The notes: generated by a model not told the origin, from the letters alone. DNA of 64,000 nt from Brevibacterium picturae (GCF_900105045.1 NZ_LT629739.1:1302001-1366000); one strand, 5' to 3'. Positions 41,061 through 49,870 are shown, counted from the first letter of the stretch. Program-made: numbers and translations.

Positions 41061-42146
41061 TTATCTAAGAAGCGATAGCAACTCATCGCCCTCAATGGGA
41101 GTCATAGGAGCTGGGTCGGGAACCTCGAGTTCCGCCTCATCAGTACCAAGCATCCAAGCAAGATAGCTCTTGTTCAGCTTGCCGGATTCGATCCGCTGCA
41201 GGTGAGCAGATCGCAACCATGTGGGAAAGCAGCGCGCACTCGCGCGAGCCATTCGGTCAGTGATTTTGTCCGGGCCCTGTACGTGTCGACTCTTGCTCCA
41301 GTATTTCCGCAGGACGCCCTGAGTCTTGAGTTCGAGCGCTGCCGAAATCTCATGCGATGGAACGATGCCAAGCTTGTTCAACCGAGCTTTCACCGTCCCC
41401 GTTGACACTCCCGACTCCCATAGAAAGTCAGCTAAGTCGTTGCACAGTGTCGACTGCCAATCGAATGCGCGCATTGACTCTTCTGGGAGGAGCAATTGAG
41501 CGGCAAAGTTATTAGCCTTCGCTTCAAACACATCGACTTTATCGCTACAAGGGCGAACGTCTTCATGACCAAGAGCATGATGTGCAAGCTCGTGGGCGAT
41601 CGACCAATTCTCATTGAACCAATTGCCTGAACCATTGACGGCAATGACCTTTCGGCCTGTGACGGTGAAAGAGTAGGCAGTAGTCAGCTCCGATAGAACG
41701 ACAACATCCACGCCGAGCACTTCGAGCTTATCTGCAAATCGTTCGACGAATCCTGGACCGAGAATCTCCCGGAACTTCGCTGGATCCGCAGGCAATTTCG
41801 AAGTTGCGCTAAGCTCCCCGGCCAGGTTGAAGGCAGTCTGAATCTTAATCAGGACGTCTCTATCTTCTTCAAGACCGTCGACTGAGCGTGTTTTTGTCTC
41901 ATGGTCGAATCTATGCCGAGCAGCAAAGTTAAGCCGAGCCGGATCGAGCTCGCCCGTGATCAGGTAATACACATCTTCATCGAGAGCCCGCGCAATGTCT
42001 GCAAGCTCGACTGCGGCAAAACCTCTCTGCCCACGAAGCGCTCGCGACATCGCGTCGGGTGTCATCTGAGTATGTTCGGCCAGCGTCTTTTGAGCCATGC
42101 CACGTTTCCGCATGACTGCAATGACTCTGTCTCCTATAGAACTCAT
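41061..42146 (-). CDS. XRE-family HTH / ImmA-IrrE metallopeptidase fusion
   Basis: A 361-residue protein from ATG 42146. Residues 1-65 are an XRE-type HTH (MAQKTLAEHTQMTPDAMSRA, ADIARALDEDVYYL). Residues about 150-250 hold the ImmA/IrrE zinc protease, with HELAHHALGHE as the HEXXH-type motif and a downstream EAKANNFAAQLLLP helix carrying the third ligand. Such fusions act as antitoxin-like repressors cleaved or switched under stress, or control mobile elements. A striking palindrome lies directly upstream. It is cotranscribed with the PIN-like gene (11-base gap), giving a plausible toxin-antitoxin module on transferred DNA. Confidence 0.85.
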   Translation of the reverse strand: MSSIGDRVIAVMRKRGMAQKTLAEHTQMTPDAMSRALRGQRGFAAVELADIARALDEDVYYLITGELDPARLNFAARHRFDHETKTRSVDGLEEDRDVLIKIQTAFNLAGELSATSKLPADPAKFREILGPGFVERFADKLEVLGVDVVVLSELTTAYSFTVTGRKVIAVNGSGNWFNENWSIAHELAHHALGHEDVRPCSDKVDVFEAKANNFAAQLLLPEESMRAFDWQSTLCNDLADFLWESGVSTGTVKARLNKLGIVPSHEISAALELKTQGVLRKYWSKSRHVQGPDKITDRMARASARCFPTWLRSAHLQRIESGKLNKSYLAWMLGTDEAELEVPDPAPMTPIEGDELLSLLR

Positions 42147-42163
42147 AGTCCAATTCTAGACCG

Positions 42164-42186
42164 GAAATTGGGAAATTCCCAATTTC
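42164..42186. promoter_or_regulatory. Operator-like palindrome upstream of the XRE-ImmA gene
   Basis: GAAATTGGG at 42164-42172 and CCCAATTTC at 42178-42186 are perfect reverse complements with a 5-base centre (AAATT). The site lies 18 bases upstream of the start codon and would overlap the promoter, as expected for XRE autorepression. Confidence 0.65.
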
Positions 42187-42309
42187 ATTTCCGGACTTCG
42201 CATAGTCGCCACTCGCGTAGGCACAATCCTGGTTGGCGACGTAACTACTGCGCTCTTACCACCGAGCACCTGGATTGCCTGCCGCTTGAACGGCCGCCCC
42301 AGCAAACAG

Positions 42310-43248
42310 CTACTCCCCGACGTGTTCCCGAACCCACTCAAGAACGGTCCGCGCAATCTCCTCCGGGCTAGACTCTGGGAGCCAATGGGATGAGCCTTCG
42401 AGGGGGACAAATCGGTATGGGCCCTCCACATACTCAGCACTACGCTCCGCAGTGGCACGAGGGAAGGCGATGTCCTCGCTGCCCCACACGAAGGTTGTCG
42501 GCACGGTGACTGGAGTGCTCGACAATCGAGCTCGGCCGTCCGCCGCCTGATAGTACTTCAGCACCGCGTCCATTGCTCCAGGCTCGCTCAAGCGCGCTAC
42601 GTAGGAGGCCGCCATGTCATCAGGTACGTCACCAGCGTAGAGATCGATGAGTCGTTCTCCGTCATTGCGCAGCAGAGTGCGGGCAACTCCGTCCGGATGG
42701 TCCTGGACCGCGCGCATGTATTCCATGCGCTCGTATTGATCCGGATCCGCCTGCACCTGCTTGGCATGGGCAATCGGATGTGGAGTCGAGACGACGGTGT
42801 TCGTCAGCAGACGCTCTGGATGGTTCGCAGCGTAATGCCACGCGACCATCCCACCCCAGTCATGGCCGATGAGGTGGAAGCGGCCCAGTCCCACCGAGCG
42901 TGAGATCTCGTCGAGATCCGCGACCAGATGGGGCATCGTGTACTCGTCAACAGATTCCGGGCGCGCTCCCGGCGAATATCCTCGCTGGTCATAGGCGAAC
43001 ACGCTCATCCCTTGCTCCAAGAGCAGCGCGGCTGTCCTCTCCCAGCAGGAGGCGTATTCGGGCCACCCGTGCAGCAGCAGCGCATCTCCCAGCCGCGGAT
43101 CTGAACGAGCCGGTGTCGCCTGGAAACCGGCGAACTCCCCGCCCGAGGTGCTCACCGTCAGCGCCTGCGCATTCGCAACGAAGGGCAGCTCTGCCAGTCG
43201 TGCTGCCACAGAAGCATTGTCGAACGGATCGTTGCTGGCCATAACCAT
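42310..43248 (-). CDS. Alpha/beta hydrolase, epoxide hydrolase-like
   Basis: About 312 residues from ATG 43248, which overlaps the stop of the response regulator gene (TGATG); an upstream GTG 43257 is possible. Features of the Asp-nucleophile branch: oxyanion motif LLHGWPE, FAYDQRGYSPGARP, nucleophile elbow GHDWGG with Asp, the acid in WGSEDIAFP, and SSHWLPE with the general-base His. A Tyr pair in VLKYYQAADG suits an epoxide hydrolase cap; haloalkane dehalogenase or other Asp-type activity is not excluded. Its coupling to a CitB-type regulator is unusual. Confidence 0.8.
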   Translation of the reverse strand: MVMASNDPFDNASVAARLAELPFVANAQALTVSTSGGEFAGFQATPARSDPRLGDALLLHGWPEYASCWERTAALLLEQGMSVFAYDQRGYSPGARPESVDEYTMPHLVADLDEISRSVGLGRFHLIGHDWGGMVAWHYAANHPERLLTNTVVSTPHPIAHAKQVQADPDQYERMEYMRAVQDHPDGVARTLLRNDGERLIDLYAGDVPDDMAASYVARLSEPGAMDAVLKYYQAADGRARLSSTPVTVPTTFVWGSEDIAFPRATAERSAEYVEGPYRFVPLEGSSHWLPESSPEEIARTVLEWVREHVGE

Positions 43249-43955
43249 CACACCCACCGATACTCATACTCAGGCCGCCCCGGCGTCCCGTGCCGTGGCT
43301 GCTTGACCGCCTGCTTCGTCTTCACCAGATGCTCCAGATACCGGCGCACCGTCACCCGAGAGAGGTCCAAGGTCGTTGCCACCTCGGTGGCCGACACAGC
43401 AGAGTCAGCATCCCGCACAACACCGGAGATCGCCGTCAGAGTCTCCTCGATCAACCCCTTGGGCAACCTACCTGAGGACACGGACCGCAGGGCGCTGAGC
43501 GCGTTGTCCACCGAAGCCTGTGTGGCCAAGGATCCGGCACCGGCACCGTCAAGGTTGAGGCGGAAGTCCCGCTGGTTCTCCAGCTTCTCGCGGAAGATGG
43601 TGAAGGTGAACGGCTTGATCAGGTACTGCGTCACCCCGCTCGAGATCGCGGACCGAATAACCTGCAGGTGGCGCACCGCTGTAATCGCGATGATGTCGGC
43701 ACCGTACCCTTTGGCGTTCATTCGTTGGGCCACGTCGATTCCGTGCGAATCGGTGAGGTTCATGTCCAGCAGCACGATGTCGACCGGAGCACCGGCAACC
43801 GCCAAAGCCTCGAATTTCTCGAGCGCATCGTGGCCGGACAGGCAGGTGCCGGCGACGACGAATCCGGGCACGCGGCGCGCGAAGTCCGCGTGAGCCTCGG
43901 CGGTCATCGGGTCGTCTTCGACGATGAGCACCCGCAGGTCATCATTGTTCGCCAT
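43248..43955 (-). CDS. CitB/DcuR-type response regulator
   Basis: A 235-residue regulator from ATG 43955 inside the end of the kinase gene. The receiver domain has the acidic pair EDD near residue 13, phospho-acceptor Asp64 in VLLDMNLTD, and Lys in LIKPF. The C-terminal part holds the CitB-type HTH (SATEVATTLDLSRVTVRRYL, then EHLVKTKQAVKQPRH). Phosphorylated by the adjacent CitA-type kinase, it should activate genes for di- or tricarboxylate uptake. The divergent-side dctA gene is the obvious target. Confidence 0.9.
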   Translation of the reverse strand: MANNDDLRVLIVEDDPMTAEAHADFARRVPGFVVAGTCLSGHDALEKFEALAVAGAPVDIVLLDMNLTDSHGIDVAQRMNAKGYGADIIAITAVRHLQVIRSAISSGVTQYLIKPFTFTIFREKLENQRDFRLNLDGAGAGSLATQASVDNALSALRSVSSGRLPKGLIEETLTAISGVVRDADSAVSATEVATTLDLSRVTVRRYLEHLVKTKQAVKQPRHGTPGRPEYEYRWV

Positions 43956-45627
43956 CGTTACCTCCTTCAGTCAGCGGCAATGTCACCGTGAAGATCGCTC
44001 CCCCGTCGGATTCGACCTCGAGATCTCCGCCGAGTCTCGTCACAGCCTGGCGCACCAGCACCAACCCGAAACCTCGGCCGCCGGATCCAGCCGGAGCAGC
44101 CTTCCCAGAAGCGCCGAGGTGGAAGATGGCGTCGAACTCCTCCGTGTCGATTCCCGGCCCGGAGTCCGCAATCGTGATGATCAGCTCCCCTTCGGCGGCG
44201 GCGAAGTCCGCCCACACATGCCGTTCCTCCGAGGGCGCCGCGGCATCGATGGCATTGTCGAGGAGGTTGCCGGCGACGGTGACCAGGTCACGGGCGTCGA
44301 GGCTATGGGGCGGCAGCTCCCCCGCAGCGGTGACAGTGAGCTCGACTCCGCGCTCGTGGGCCTGAGCAGCCTTGCCGATCATCAGGGCCGTGACGAAAGG
44401 CTCATCGAGGGCATCGACGAACGAATCGGTGAGCCTCTGCGACTCCTGCTGATCGCGGACCGCGAAGTCGAGGGCTTCACGGGAGCGCCCCAGCTCGATG
44501 AGCGTGGCCACCGTGTGCAGGCGGTTCGAATGCTCATGGGTCTGGGCCCGCAGCGCCTCGGACAGGGTCCGCATCGTCTCGAGTTCGCCGGTGAGCTCCT
44601 GAATGTCCGTGCGATCGCGCAGGGTCGCCACGGTCCCACCGAAGTCGGAGCCGGAGCCACCTCCGGAACTGGAAACACTTCCCGACCTGAATCCTCCGCG
44701 CTCCGGTTGGCTCGCCTGCTTCTGGTTGACCACCAGCACCCGATCCCGGGTCAGGTGGATCTCATCGACGGCATCCCGACCCGACGACAACAAAGATGAC
44801 ACGGACGAGGGCAGGGCCACCTCGGCGAGGGGAATGGGGGTGCGCTCATCGGGGTCGGGCAGACCCAAGAGCTCGGCGGCCTCATCGTTGTAGAGGACCA
44901 GGCGCCCATCATCGTCGACGAGGATGAGGCCCTCGCGCAGGGAATGCAACGCGGAGTCGTAGAAGGCGAACAGGGACTTGAGCTGCTCGGGCCCGTAGCC
45001 CAGCGTCACTCGGCGCAGGTAGCGGCTGAGGACCCAGGAGCCGAGCCCGCCGAGTCCGATCGCGGCGAGTCCGACGGTGATGATCTGCGGCAGTGCGGCG
45101 GCCCGGGCCACCGACAGCGTCTTCAGCGTCACCCCGACCGAGACCATCGCTGTGACCTCGCCGGATGAGTCGGTGATGGGCACGATCGCCCGCACCGACT
45201 CCCCCAGCGTCCCCACGTATACTTCGACCTGGCTTTCATCGGCCAGCGCCTGGTCGATGCTGCCGATATAGTCCTTGCCCAGCTGGTCGGGATCCGGGTG
45301 CGTGTAACGAGTCCGGTCGCGGTCCATGATCGTCACGAAGTCGACATCGGCCGTCGAGATCACGGTCAGCGCATAGGGCTGCAGCTTCGCCGAAGCATCC
45401 GATCCTTCCACAGAAGAAATGACGAAGGGGTCATGGGCCAGGGTCTCGGCGATGGACAGCACCCGCTCCGAGGTCGCCTCCCGGGCCGAGCCCAGCGTCG
45501 AGACGTAGCTGGTGACGGACAGCGCGGCGCAGACAATGACGATGAGTGCCAGCTGGAGGAAGAAGAGTCGGCGTGCCAGCGGTCCGCCTCGGCCCCGGAC
45601 ACGGCCGGGCACGCCGGTTCTCCTCAC
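43942..45627 (-). CDS. CitA/DcuS-type sensor histidine kinase
   Basis: A 561-residue membrane sensor. One membrane segment lies near residues 20-40 (LFFLQLALIVIVCAALSV) and a second near 175-195. A PDC-type extracytoplasmic sensor of about 130 residues lies between them, as in citrate and C4-dicarboxylate sensors. A PAS domain follows (GLILVDDDGRLVLYNDEAAE), then the dimerisation helix with phospho-acceptor His in THEHSNRLHT, and an HATPase domain (GNLLDNAIDA, ADSGPGI, GRGFGLVLVRQ). A Ser/Gly-rich linker (SVSSSGGGSGSDFGG) interrupts the end of the PAS region. The stop overlaps the response regulator start by 14 bases. Confidence 0.9.
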   Translation of the reverse strand: MRRTGVPGRVRGRGGPLARRLFFLQLALIVIVCAALSVTSYVSTLGSAREATSERVLSIAETLAHDPFVISSVEGSDASAKLQPYALTVISTADVDFVTIMDRDRTRYTHPDPDQLGKDYIGSIDQALADESQVEVYVGTLGESVRAIVPITDSSGEVTAMVSVGVTLKTLSVARAAALPQIITVGLAAIGLGGLGSWVLSRYLRRVTLGYGPEQLKSLFAFYDSALHSLREGLILVDDDGRLVLYNDEAAELLGLPDPDERTPIPLAEVALPSSVSSLLSSGRDAVDEIHLTRDRVLVVNQKQASQPERGGFRSGSVSSSGGGSGSDFGGTVATLRDRTDIQELTGELETMRTLSEALRAQTHEHSNRLHTVATLIELGRSREALDFAVRDQQESQRLTDSFVDALDEPFVTALMIGKAAQAHERGVELTVTAAGELPPHSLDARDLVTVAGNLLDNAIDAAAPSEERHVWADFAAAEGELIITIADSGPGIDTEEFDAIFHLGASGKAAPAGSGGRGFGLVLVRQAVTRLGGDLEVESDGGAIFTVTLPLTEGGNDGEQ

Positions 45628-45648
45628 CAGGTCACTTCCGTTCGACGA

Positions 45649-46077
45649 CTATTTCTTCTTGTTCTTCTTCTTTTTCTTCGATCCGCTCGCGAGCATCAGA
45701 GCCACGCCGATCGCGGCCAGCCAGGTGTCCTTGGCCACGGCGGTGCCCTCCTCGGAGGGGCGGATACCGTCGTCTTGGGTCATCGATTCGATGGAGAAGT
45801 AGTTCGCGACGAGCCCGGCGGAGAACGTCGTCAGCGCGGCTCCGGCAATGCGGGTGGGGACGAAGGGCAACAGGAGTGCGGCGCCGACGGCGATCTCACC
45901 ATAGGACAGGAACTTTCCGAACTGCTCAGGGGTCATTTCCTCCACGAACGGGACACCCGTGGCGGCCATCTGCTGCAGACCGGCGGCGGACTCGTCGTCT
46001 ATGCCGAGCTTGCTGATGCCGGAGTTGAGAATGAACGCACCGGGAATGGCGCGCAGAAGTGCTGTATCAAGTTTCAT
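45649..46077 (-). CDS. DoxX family membrane protein
   Basis: About 142 residues from ATG 46077 with AAGGGAC at -8; ATG 46092 is in frame. Four hydrophobic segments in the DoxX pattern are visible (LRAIPGAFILNSGISKLGID, then LSYGEIAVGAALLLPFV, RIAGAALTTFSAGLVANYF, WLAAIGVALMLAS). The C-terminus is a Lys-run tail (KKKKKNKKK) facing the cytoplasm. DoxX proteins form membrane complexes linked to redox or thiol stress; here the partner is unknown. It lies 22 bases downstream of nothing obvious but just before the kinase gene on the same strand. Confidence 0.8.
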   Translation of the reverse strand: MKLDTALLRAIPGAFILNSGISKLGIDDESAAGLQQMAATGVPFVEEMTPEQFGKFLSYGEIAVGAALLLPFVPTRIAGAALTTFSAGLVANYFSIESMTQDDGIRPSEEGTAVAKDTWLAAIGVALMLASGSKKKKKNKKK

Positions 46078-46246
46078 GTGCTGTCCCTTCATATCGTCAT
46101 GACGTACAGCCCCACATTAGCCGACCTGCCGGCTGTGTCCATGAACACTATGAACGCAACCGAGACAGCCGTCACAGTCCCTGCCAGGATAAGTGGGAAA
46201 TTCTTCGCGGCCAGATGCCGCGAGCACATCCACTCAAGGAGGAGAC

Positions 46247-47611
46247 ATGGCAACGCTGCCATCAGACAACACCGTCGCCGAGGCGGGTCCCACCCCACCG
46301 AAGCGCAAGAAGGACCGTACGCACTGGCTCTACATCATGGTCATCATCGCCGTGTTCGCCGGTGCCGCCATCGGACTCATCGCCCCCGAAGCCGGTAAGG
46401 CACTCGAACCGCTGGGCAAGGCCTTCATCGCACTCATCAAGATGATCATCGCCCCGATCATCTTCTGCACCATCGTCCTCGGCGTCGGGTCCGTGGCCCG
46501 TGCGGCGACCGTCGGCAAGGTCGGCGGCATCGCTCTGGTCTACTTCCTCATCATGGCCACCTTCGCCCTGATCATCGGGCTGGTCGTCGGCAATCTCATC
46601 CACCCCGGCGAGGGCCTGAAACTCGAACCCTACGAGGCGGCCGCCGGCGGAGAATCGGGCGGGACCGTCGACTTCCTCATGAGCCTCATCCCCGGGTCCA
46701 TCCCGGTCCTGCCGACCCTGGTGCTCGCGCTCCTCGTCGGATTCGCCCTGCAGTCCATGGGCAAGGCCGGCGAGCCCGTCCTCAAGGGAATCGGCCACAT
46801 CCAGGCCGTCGTCTTCAAGCTCATGATGATGATCATGTGGGCCGCCCCCGTCGGCGCCTTCGGTGCCATCGCCGCAGTCGTCGGCAAGACCGGCTGGGCC
46901 GCAATCGGTGCAATGGCCACCCTCATGGGAGCCTTCTACCTCACCTGCGCCCTGTTCATCGTCATCGTCTTGGGCTCCATCCTCAAGATCGTCACGGGCC
47001 TCAACATCTTCCTGCTGCTGAAGTACCTGGCGCGTGAGTTCCTGCTCATCTTCTCCACCTCGTCCTCCGAGTCGGCACTGCCGCGTCTGATCGCGAAGAT
47101 GGAACACGCCGGAGTCTCGAAGCCCGTCGTCGGCATCACAGTGCCCACCGGGTATTCGTTCAACCTCGACGGCACCGCCATCTACCTGACCATGGCTTCG
47201 CTCTTCGTCTCCACCGCAATGGGCATGCCGATGAGCCTGGGCGAGCAGATCTCGCTGCTGGTGTTCATGATCATCGCCTCGAAGGGTGCCGCCGGTGTCT
47301 CCGGCGCGGGACTGGCAACCCTGGCCGCTGGCCTGCAGTCCCACCGCCCCGAACTCCTCGACGGCATGGGCGTCATCGTCGGCATCGACAAGTTCATGTC
47401 CGAGTGCCGTGCCCTGACGAACTTCACCGGCAATGCCGTGGCCACCCTGCTCATCGGCAAGTGGACGAACGAGATCGACATGGACCAGGCACGCGCGGCA
47501 CTGAATGGCTCCACCCCGTTCGACGAGCAATCCCTCGAACCGGATGCCCACGGTGCGCCGGAGGTCACCGAGGACGAACCGACCGAGAAGGCGAAGGTCT
47601 CCGTGAACTGA
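46247..47611 (+). CDS. dctA: C4-dicarboxylate:cation symporter (DAACS family)
   Basis: A 454-residue transporter from ATG 46247 with a strong AAGGAGGAG site. DctA landmarks: LIKMIIAPIIFCTIVLGVGS, the HP1 serine-rich loop STSSSESALPRLI, GITVPTGYSFNLDGTAIYLT with the conserved Asn/Asp sodium site, and SKGAAGVSGAGLATLAAGLQ (HP2 region). It imports succinate, fumarate or malate with sodium or protons by an elevator mechanism. The CitA/CitB-type system encoded on the opposite strand nearby probably controls it. A hairpin follows the gene. Confidence 0.9.
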   Translation: MATLPSDNTVAEAGPTPPKRKKDRTHWLYIMVIIAVFAGAAIGLIAPEAGKALEPLGKAFIALIKMIIAPIIFCTIVLGVGSVARAATVGKVGGIALVYFLIMATFALIIGLVVGNLIHPGEGLKLEPYEAAAGGESGGTVDFLMSLIPGSIPVLPTLVLALLVGFALQSMGKAGEPVLKGIGHIQAVVFKLMMMIMWAAPVGAFGAIAAVVGKTGWAAIGAMATLMGAFYLTCALFIVIVLGSILKIVTGLNIFLLLKYLAREFLLIFSTSSSESALPRLIAKMEHAGVSKPVVGITVPTGYSFNLDGTAIYLTMASLFVSTAMGMPMSLGEQISLLVFMIIASKGAAGVSGAGLATLAAGLQSHRPELLDGMGVIVGIDKFMSECRALTNFTGNAVATLLIGKWTNEIDMDQARAALNGSTPFDEQSLEPDAHGAPEVTEDEPTEKAKVSVN

Positions 47612-47635
47612 CCTGCCCGCACTCCAGAAGCGCTC

Positions 47636-47685
47636 CACCGCGGGTGCCGATGTTCCTCACTGCGAGGATATCGGCACCCGTGGTG
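47636..47685 (+). terminator. Hairpin terminator after dctA
   Basis: Arms 47636-47651 and 47670-47685 match as reverse complements at 15 of 16 positions (the mismatch forms G-U in RNA), loop 18 bases. It starts 25 bases after the dctA stop. Confidence 0.65.
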
Positions 47686-47776
47686 ATCCACAGTGCGAAG
47701 GAGCGACATATTCGCCGAGGCGGCCGACGTCTGAATTGAGGCCTACAGATACGTAGGACGACGTGATGATCCGAGG

Positions 47777-48859
47777 CTATATCTCGTTGCCCGAGTCCAT
47801 ATCTCGGTATGCGTCGGCGCAGACGGAGCAGACATCGAGATGATCTGGATTCATCGTCGGAACGAACCACATCCCGCACAGACCCCTGACAGGTTCACCG
47901 TCGATGGTCGCGTCAACAATCGAATGCTTCTTCGCATAGTGTGCGCGCACAGCCAAGCGAAGGCCTGATTCAGCTATTGATTCGGGTAGCTCGCCGAGCT
48001 CGACTGCCTCGGCGGATGCATTGATGACGGATTGGGACACAATCACCGACCAGTGGAGATCGTTCCCCTGACCTGGTAGTAATCTCCACTCATCGACAAT
48101 CGGCTCCACTGCTTCTTGTACCAAGTGGACTGCCTCCTCCACGAGGTTCAACCTGGACAGATCCTGAGACGAGACCCGCAGGTAGAGCTCATTCAGTTCC
48201 TCACCCTCAACTGTTTCGCGGGCGAAGTCGAATTCCAAGTGAAGCAATGGCGACTCGACTTTACAGGGAGATGGGGCAGGGACGTGGAATGGGACAGGAA
48301 TGCCCACTTGGTAAGCACGTTCGAGACAGACCAGAACCGAGAGCTGGATTTGCCGAGCCCAAGCTTCCCTACGTGCGATTTTCGTTTCAACGCGCTGGAG
48401 TCGACGGTCGTCCTCATCTGGCAAGAACTGTTCCGCGCCTCCCGCCGCAACTCGGCTCATGAAGGAACGATAGAAATCGCGGTCATCACCAGCCGCGCGC
48501 AATCCGCCGGCGCAGAGCCACACTTCGCCCTCTCCGATGAGATCGGAATCGGTAGCCGCGCCTCGCCAGCGAGACACCTTCTGTTTCCACCAATGCGGCG
48601 AAGTGAGTCCACTGATACTTTCCCTTCGGACAGTGTGACCGCCGGCTTCGAATGATGCACTGAAACTGCGGACTAATGGATGGTCAGCCATCCCCACCGT
48701 CGGCAAAGATTCGATCAGGTCGGCGACTCCGGAATCCTTGCAGTCAGAACGCAAGACATCCCACAGGACACGAAAGTCGCGAAACTGCGACGTATCACCC
48801 CAGTCCTCGCTGAGGTCCCGACACAGGCAGCGCAAAGTCACACGACGTATATAGTCCAC
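47777..48859 (-). CDS. Uncharacterised protein with DUF3039-like C-terminal zinc-ribbon
   Basis: A 360-residue protein from about 48859. The first 290 residues match nothing I recognise: a Cys pair near the start (RCLCRDL), a Trp-rich stretch (LTSPHWWKQKVSRWRG) and a long alpha/beta region with PVPFHVPAPSP. The last 65 residues (AHYAKKHSIVDATIDGEPVR, then GLCGMWFVP and DVCSVCADAY) resemble DUF3039, an actinobacterial CxxC module otherwise found as a small stand-alone protein. It lies 62 bases downstream of an excisionase-type HTH gene, in the place a toxin would occupy. Function unknown. Confidence 0.6.
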   Translation of the reverse strand: MDYIRRVTLRCLCRDLSEDWGDTSQFRDFRVLWDVLRSDCKDSGVADLIESLPTVGMADHPLVRSFSASFEAGGHTVRRESISGLTSPHWWKQKVSRWRGAATDSDLIGEGEVWLCAGGLRAAGDDRDFYRSFMSRVAAGGAEQFLPDEDDRRLQRVETKIARREAWARQIQLSVLVCLERAYQVGIPVPFHVPAPSPCKVESPLLHLEFDFARETVEGEELNELYLRVSSQDLSRLNLVEEAVHLVQEAVEPIVDEWRLLPGQGNDLHWSVIVSQSVINASAEAVELGELPESIAESGLRLAVRAHYAKKHSIVDATIDGEPVRGLCGMWFVPTMNPDHLDVCSVCADAYRDMDSGNEI

Positions 48860-48921
48860 GCGATCATGTTAGCGCCGGCCACTGACATACAACCGCCGCC
48901 CACTGACATGCGAAGGGTCCC

Positions 48922-49320
48922 TCAATCCATCTCGTCAAGTGACAGTGCTCGACTATCCCGTCGCCGGGCGACGGAACGAGCCGCCGACTTCCGAGCTTCT
49001 TCAGTCTTGTCAATAAATGCCGCCAGGTCGGACATCGCGATACGCCGATCGCGTTTTCCTACGACGGTGAACGGAAGCGCGCCCGAGTCCAGGACCTTAT
49101 ACAGATGAGCCCGACTGACGCCGAGCATCTTCGCGGCAGCCGAGGTGGTGACGGCATCGTCAGATGTAGCCATGACAACGTCGTTGCCCGAACGCAAGGT
49201 TCTCGCGAGTGTCTCGAGAGCTTCGCGAGCGGCGTCATTCGTCAGGGAACCGGCAAATGCATCGATCTCGGCAAGAGTCTCTTCAGGAGTCGCCGAAGAT
49301 GGGACGGTATGAGTGGGCAT
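48922..49320 (-). CDS. Excisionase-type HTH protein, antitoxin-like
   Basis: A 132-residue protein from ATG 49320. A helical N-terminal half (LAEIDAFAGSLTNDAAREAL) precedes a MerR/excisionase HTH (VTTSAAAKMLGVSRAHLYKV, then LPFTVVGKRDRRIAMSDL) and a basic, disordered tail (KSAARSVARRRDSR) ending in EMD. The layout parallels the antitoxin at 36517-37038, but here the downstream gene encodes a DUF3039-tailed protein instead of a PIN toxin. TGTCAC repeats (period 9) lie near 49388 in the upstream region and may be its operator. Confidence 0.75.
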   Translation of the reverse strand: MPTHTVPSSATPEETLAEIDAFAGSLTNDAAREALETLARTLRSGNDVVMATSDDAVTTSAAAKMLGVSRAHLYKVLDSGALPFTVVGKRDRRIAMSDLAAFIDKTEEARKSAARSVARRRDSRALSLDEMD

Positions 49321-49465
49321 GGTCTCCGCCAGTCTCGAATTGCTGAATGAATAGGAGGGAAAGCCGAACTCACTCGGCCTCCTCTATATGTCACAAGTGT
49401 CACACATGGTCGACCCGGGGGTCAATTCTCGATCAGCTCTGTACGTCGCCGACCCCTTCACAGTC

Positions 49466-49820
49466 TTACGCCCCGACCCGGCACGCCCGTCCGAGCGCCG
49501 CGTGGAGGTCGGGCGCATCGAGCATCCCGGCATGCCGGGCGGGCACGGAGATGCTCACAGCGGCCACCGCCTCTCCATCGGCCTCCCGCACGGCCATCCC
49601 CAGAGCGGCGACGCCCCGCTCGGTACGCTCCCGATTGAGCGCGAAGCCGACCCGGCGGATGGAATCCAGCCGTCGACGGAATCGGTCGAAGTCCGCCTCG
49701 TCGAGAAAGTCGCCCGAGGTGCGGGCCGAGTTCGAACGGTAGAGGCTCTCGAGCACCCCGCCATCGAGCTCGGCAAGCAGCACCTGACCGCCCGAGGTCA
49801 GCGCCGCCGGGAGGAGGGGC
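49466..49820 (-). pseudogene. IclR-family regulator, 3' remnant cut by an IS element
   Basis: About 117 codons of an IclR effector domain end at TAA 49466. Recognisable pieces are LTSGGQVLLAELDGGVLESL, RRVGFALNRERTERGVAALG and VREADGEAVAAVSISVPAR. The frame begins abruptly at the left terminal inverted repeat of the IS element (49821). The 5' part with the HTH is not found beyond the right end (52505), so insertion was accompanied or followed by loss of the rest of the gene. Confidence 0.8.
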
Positions 49821-49870
49821 TGAACCCTGAGTGGTGGACACGCTGAGACTGGCCCATAATGGGCCGGAGA

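Noticed and set aside
45649..45690. Lys-rich C-terminus of the DoxX protein as a sequencing artefact
   Set aside because: The codons are mixed rather than one homopolymer and the stop follows cleanly, so a genuine basic tail is more likely.
46262..47638. 458-codon open frame on the minus strand
   Set aside because: Antisense to dctA, which has a strong ribosome site and complete transporter motifs.
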